A stretch of 64,000 bases of DNA from JBFWVR01 sp050246635 (lineage in GTDB: Bacteria; Acidobacteriota; Vicinamibacteria; Vicinamibacterales; UBA2999): NCBI GenBank assembly GCA_050246635.1, contig JBFWVR010000016.1:1-64000 (forward strand), written 5' to 3'. The notes beneath the pieces are model-generated. The model saw nothing but the letters and a program-made list of their open reading frames with translations, had not been told where the DNA came from and searched no databases. Below, one piece after another: positions 63,401 through 64,000 of the stretch (the stretch's first letter is position 1; the number at the start of each line of letters is the position of its first letter). Both the position numbers and the translations under genes were made by a program.

Positions 63401-64000
63401 GAACGACACGGATCCCGAGAACGACCCGCTGACGGTGACGACGTTCACCCAGCCGACGGCGGGCACGGTGACGAAGGTCGGCAACCAGCTGGTCTACACG
63501 CCGCCGACGTGGTTCTCGGGCACGGTGACCTTCACCTACACCGTCAGTGACGGCAAGGGCGGCACCGACACGGCGACGGTCACCGTGCAGGTGAGCGGCT
63601 ACGGCGAGGTCTGCTACATCGGCACGGGAAGCCAGCACCACGATGGCGACGGGTGCGATCACGATCGCAAGCGGAAGGGCCACTACGACGGCGATGGCGA
63701 CGCGCACGATCGCCAGAAGGTCAGCGCGAAGCAGGAGTGGCGCTCGAACCCGGACGGCACGATCACCATCCGGACGACGCTGAGCCGCAACTTCGTGGAC
63801 AACACCTACGGGTCGACCCAGATCGGCTGGCCGGGGAACAACCACCGGTTCAAGCACCTGGTGGACTCCGACATGATCCAGCTCGCGCTCTACGACGCGA
63901 ACGGCAGCCGCAAGCTGGAATTCAGGCTCGACTACTTCTCCGAGGTGAGCGGGACGCCCAGCGGCTACGGCAACACCGGCGTCACGGGTCGCGACGGCGC
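54438..64000 (+). CDS. Giant secreted repeat protein (partial, runs off window)
   Basis: One reading frame from GTG 54438 (GGAGG four bases upstream) to the window end with no stop seen, about 3,187 codons including a 100-N gap. Order: signal peptide (ALLLALAVLMAGG, end near 40), IgGFc-binding-like head (SRGNEFWLAFPGNTNAG onward, to about 480), a Big_1-like domain (TDANGDPVVGVRVDLTTS), two YDG domains (about 570-750), at least 19 MBG-type repeats (period 231 bp), two 165-residue composite repeats, a unique segment, three tandem-95/cadherin-like domains (from 62763), an Asp/His/Gly-rich linker near 63630-63720 and an unknown C-terminal domain. Expected to be surface-exposed and adhesive. Frame is kept across the gap only if 100 N is taken literally. 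Confidence 0.88.
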   Translation, partial: MTPSPIRRGLLTRLGSRTKSALLLALAVLMAGGLFNRSAVAEKDSRGNEFWLAFPGNTNAGANQLFLYLVSTGPAVIDVSYAPVALATPFTTQVTFTASGQVQRVDLPATATPYSAAQSADIQANDVIGDKAIHITSTGGSSPFTVYGFSNSAATADAMLGLPVNVLGNRYFVAGYGATNSTAQSGSQFVVVGTQPNTQVTITPTAVIPSSGFTTNLGAGAPYTITLQPGQTYLARGAVGTTDLTGTRIEADQPVAVFSGNRCGNVPVGYGACDILLEQLPPTDAWGESFLTVPHALRTRGDVFRIVAAEDGTQVTINGGTPIALNAGQFYETTLTTASYIQTNAGHPTLVTQYEPSAAFDLADFISSDPLRLQRDPSMSIVCPFEQYLDEYTFSTPTNSGFDNYNFVNIVAPTEITGTLLLDGAVVPSGLWLPIGSTAFSAAQVPITPGVHHAVAERPFGITTYGNATVTTYAYPGGMAVAPIATVKTITLDVTGGTEMVGNQFCGVVATATDANGDPVVGVRVDLTTSLNGDVDYGLTDANGQVTFCYTGHFADLDEITGSVGSVTGINWVLWTPKPVTVSIGADSRYYDGTNAATLNSLVVNDVLPWDVGNVELNVSSATFSDEQSANGKVVTGTGLSLTGSAAYNYTLAMVDVTTNADIWPKQLTPAITADSKQYDGNTTATLSSQTVSGVVPGEEALVSLVVGAANFDTKDVGTGKPVTGTGLSLTGTGASNYVLTATTAATTADITPIPITVTADTLSKVYGDDDPALTYTITSGALLGGDTLTGSLTRVAGDDVGSYAIAQGTLGVSSNYILTFVGANLSITPRPITVTADAKTKTYGDADPALTWNLTSGNLVNSDTLTGSLVRVTGEDVGAYAINQGTLAATANYALTYAGANLTITTRPLTVTADAQTKTYGDTDPALTYSITSGSLAFSDALTGSLVRDLGENVGTYTITQGGLTAGANYAFTYVPANLTITARPLTVTADPQAKTYGDPDPTLTWQLTAGALVGSDAFTGGLDRDPGVNVGVYPITQGTLSAGSNYAVSYVPDNLTIAARPLTVTADPQTKVYGDADPALSYQLTGSLVGGDALSGALARDPGTDVGTYAITQGTLAATGNYTLSFVPASLAITPRPLTVTADAQTKVYGDADPALTYTISSGSLVGPDNISGALVRDPGTDVGVYAISQGTVTAGTNYSLTYVPANFTITPKPITVTADAKTKVYGEADPALTWSITSGTLESGDSLTGDLDRAAGTDVGTYAIGQGTLAASTNYTLTYVGANLTITAKPITVTANAQTKVYGEADPTLTWSITSGTLESGDSLTGDLDRAPGTDVGTYAIGQGTLAASSNYDLTYVGANLTITAKPIEVTANAQTKVYGEADPALTWTITSGTLESGDSLTGDLDRAPGTDVGTYAIGQGTLAASANYALTYVGANLTITAKPITVTANAQTKVYGEADPALTWTITSGTLESGDSLTGDLDRAPGTDVGTYAIGQGTLAASSNYALTYVGANLTITAKPITVTANAQTKVYGEADPTLTWTITSGTLESGDSLTGDLDRAPGTDVGTYAIGQGTLAASSNYALTYVGADLTITAKPITVTANPQTKVYGDADPALTWTITSGTLESGDSLTGDLDRAPGTDVGTYAIGQGTLAASANYALTYVGANLTITAKPIEVTANAQTKVYGEADPALTWTITSGTLESGDSLTGDLDRAPGTDVGTYAINQGTLAASSNYALTYVGADLTITAKPITVTANPQTKVYGDADPXXXXXXXXXXXXXXXXXXXXXXXXXXXXXXXXXXLTGDLDRAPGTDVGTYAIGQGTLAASANYTLTYVGANLTITAKPIEVTANAQTKVYGEADPALTWTITSGTLESGDSLTGDLDRAPGTDVGTYAIGQGTLAASANYTLTYVGANLTITAKPITVTANAQTKVYGEADPALTWSITSGSLESGDSLTGDLDRAPGTDVGTYAIGQGTLAASSNYSLTYVGANLTITAKPIEVTANAQTKVYGEADPALTWTITSGPLESGDSLTGDLDRAPGTDVGTYAIGQGTLAASANYTLTYVGANLTITAKPITVTADAKSKVYGEADPTLTWSVTSGTLESGDSLTGDLDRAPGANVGTYAINQNTLAASSNYTLTYVGANLTITAKPIEVTANAQTKVYGEADPTLTWSITSGSLESGDSLTGDLDRAPGTDVGTYAINQGTLAASANYTLTYVGANLTITAKALTVTADDASKVYGDTVTFTGSEFTTAGLFGSDSVTGVTLASAGAGASANAGSYPIAATAAVGTGLANYDITYVDGTLDVAKKPVVIGVPDVNVPYDGTPKGAVCTISDGLVGTVTYTGNAPTIYGPSATAPTEAGNYTVTCEFPGDPNHEGPVTETGIVTITPAPLTVTANDASKVYGDTVTFAGTEFTTAGLFGSDSVASVTLASAGAGAAANAGTYPIAATAAVGTGLGNYTISYVDGTLDVAKKPVVIGVPDVNVPYDGTPKGAVCTISDGLAGTVTYTGNAPTVYGPSASAPTEAGNYTVTCEFPGDPNHEGPVTETGIVTITPVPATVTAGSGSKVEDEVDPTLGTTSTGFLAADLTDITLETTRDAGEAPGTYDTAATATGAPLANYTVSYVPGTFTIDAKRLDVTADAICIADTPYVSFNITAANFTPVNGATATIEWIDSLGNTVRTDVLPWTNTSQPLTGQLLWPGAVVDGNGQPVDWPGWLLQDGLWIQGSDGYENTRPTSTVRISVNPTTEVTVNYPPPTPNCNAAPPENQPPVAVDDPATTPEDTPVTISVTDNDTDPEDGPLTVTVPSTTTPNGGTLVVTPGGAITYTPADDFCGTDTFTYTITDAAGLTDTATVTVNVTCVNDPPVANDDTAATTENTPAVIVVKGNDSDPDGDPLTVSLLTPPVHGGAVVNPDGTVTYTPTVGYCGADTFSYRVTDAGGLTDTATVTVAVACVNDPPDAVDDTTTAVSGTPLTITVLSNDTDPENDPLTVTTFTQPTAGTVTKVGNQLVYTPPTWFSGTVTFTYTVSDGKGGTDTATVTVQVSGYGEVCYIGTGSQHHDGDGCDHDRKRKGHYDGDGDAHDRQKVSAKQEWRSNPDGTITIRTTLSRNFVDNTYGSTQIGWPGNNHRFKHLVDSDMIQLALYDANGSRKLEFRLDYFSEVSGTPSGYGNTGVTGRDG
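56697..61136 (+). repeat. Array of at least 19 MBG-type 77-residue repeats
   Basis: Unit starts (codon before P-I/L-T-V) are at 56697, 56928, 57159, 57390, 57621, 57849, 58080, 58311, 58542, 58773, 59004, 59235, 59466, 59697 (contains the gap), 59982, 60213, 60444, 60675 and 60906. All spacings are 231 bp except 57621-57849 (228) and the gap unit. Units from 58080 on are nearly identical in DNA; earlier units are divergent. Each unit has K-x-Y-G-E/D-A-D-P, then L-T-G-D-L-D-R, then N-Y-x-L-T-Y-V. Confidence 0.92.
59754..59853. other. 100-N assembly gap inside the repeat array
   Basis: Exactly 100 N. The unit before the gap starts at 59697 and the next at 59982, 285 bp later; a 231-bp period would need a gap of 46 bp or 46 plus a multiple of 231. 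The N run is therefore a placeholder. Confidence 0.95.
61137..62126 (+). repeat. Two 495-bp composite repeats
   Basis: Units 61137-61631 and 61632-62126 are 165 residues each: an MBG-like part (S-K-V-Y-G-D-T-V-T-F) followed by an Ig-like part with KKPVVIGVPDVNVPYDGTPK. Nearly identical copies. Confidence 0.9.
62763..63590 (+). repeat. Three tandem-95/cadherin-like domains
   Basis: Starts at 62763, 63048 and 63327 with N-Q/D-P-P-V/D-A, then D-D-x-A/T-T (spacing 285 and 279 bp). Each has an N-D-x-D-P-D/E Ca2+-type motif and D-T-A-T-V-T-V end. The third ends at about 63590. Confidence 0.85.

Noticed and set aside
59337..63857. 1,506-codon minus-strand open frame with Arg/Val/Asp-rich repetitive sequence
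   Set aside because: It is the antisense of the repeat array of the giant gene; composition is that of a GC-rich shadow frame, and the plus frame has signal peptide, SD and known domains.
1..64000. tRNA, rRNA, IS elements and transposases
   Set aside because: No cloverleaf, rRNA core sequence or transposase motif was recognised on either strand; a covariance-model scan would be decisive.

Overview
The window is a high-GC stretch from a Gram-negative bacterium: outer-membrane barrels, a Wza-type export protein, an MtrB-type porin and multiheme cytochromes are all present. The gene mix (MtrB/PioB porin with a DmsE-type decaheme cytochrome, DUF1326, FixJ-type regulators, a large exopolysaccharide operon) is what I would expect of Acidobacteriota, possibly the Vicinamibacterales. 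That placement is inference; there is no rRNA or other taxonomic marker here. A run of exactly 100 N at 59754-59853 marks a scaffolded draft assembly.

Layout. 1-286: a cluster of short GC-rich hairpins. 287-3963 (minus): a calcium/cation efflux pair, a CaCA exchanger and a P-type ATPase that overlap by 4 bp. 4142-6329 (plus): a DUF1326 protein, a secreted unknown and a pteridine-reductase-like SDR. 6351-9372: a regulatory block with a single-domain receiver, a NarL/FixJ regulator, a Crp/Fnr-type regulator and a soluble histidine kinase. 9447-13708 (minus): an electron-transfer operon with a split-Soret-like protein carrying two CxxCH motifs, a ten-heme cytochrome and an MtrB/PioB porin; palindromic operators lie upstream. 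14201-17074: a phospholipase C/phosphoesterase, a small basic protein and an outer-membrane barrel, closed by a hairpin-plus-U terminator at 17191.

17425-48406 is one large exopolysaccharide/O-antigen-type locus behind a good sigma-70 promoter. It encodes a lipoprotein, an outer-membrane barrel, a Wza-like exporter, a Wzc-like co-polymerase/BY-kinase, pseudaminic-acid-type genes (PseB, PseC, PseF, PseI), glycosyltransferases, methyltransferases, two formyltransferase-fold proteins, two O-antigen ligase/polymerase-type proteins, an amidotransferase, a split transketolase, aminotransferases, a phosphoglycosyl transferase, a WbpM/CapD dehydratase and a flippase encoded alone on the minus strand. 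At least thirteen gene junctions are 4-bp ATGA/GTGA overlaps. PseG and PseH are not recognisable.

48342-54274 is the most unusual part. A PF14907-type nucleotidyltransferase and a YdcF-type protein (minus) diverge from an HPr-kinase-like protein, a PAPS sulfotransferase, an asparagine-synthetase-like enzyme that has lost the glutaminase cysteine, and a 53-residue peptide with a strong Shine-Dalgarno. The peptide has a W-x-x-P-x-L leader motif, a Thr in the position expected at -2 of a cleavage site, a Glu eight residues into the putative core, and a C-terminal Ser. I read this as a lasso-peptide-type RiPP locus of the kinase-tailored (paeninodin-like) class with an added sulfotransferase. The leader-binding and leader-peptidase genes are not in the window. 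Local GC falls sharply inside the kinase gene, which suggests transfer.

54438 to the window end is one uninterrupted reading frame of more than 3,180 codons with no stop seen. It encodes a giant secreted protein: signal peptide, IgGFc-binding-like head, YDG repeats, at least 19 MBG-type repeats mostly of exactly 231 bp, two 495-bp composite repeats, three tandem-95/cadherin-like domains and an Asp/His-rich linker. The assembly gap lies inside the repeat array, so the true repeat number is unknown.
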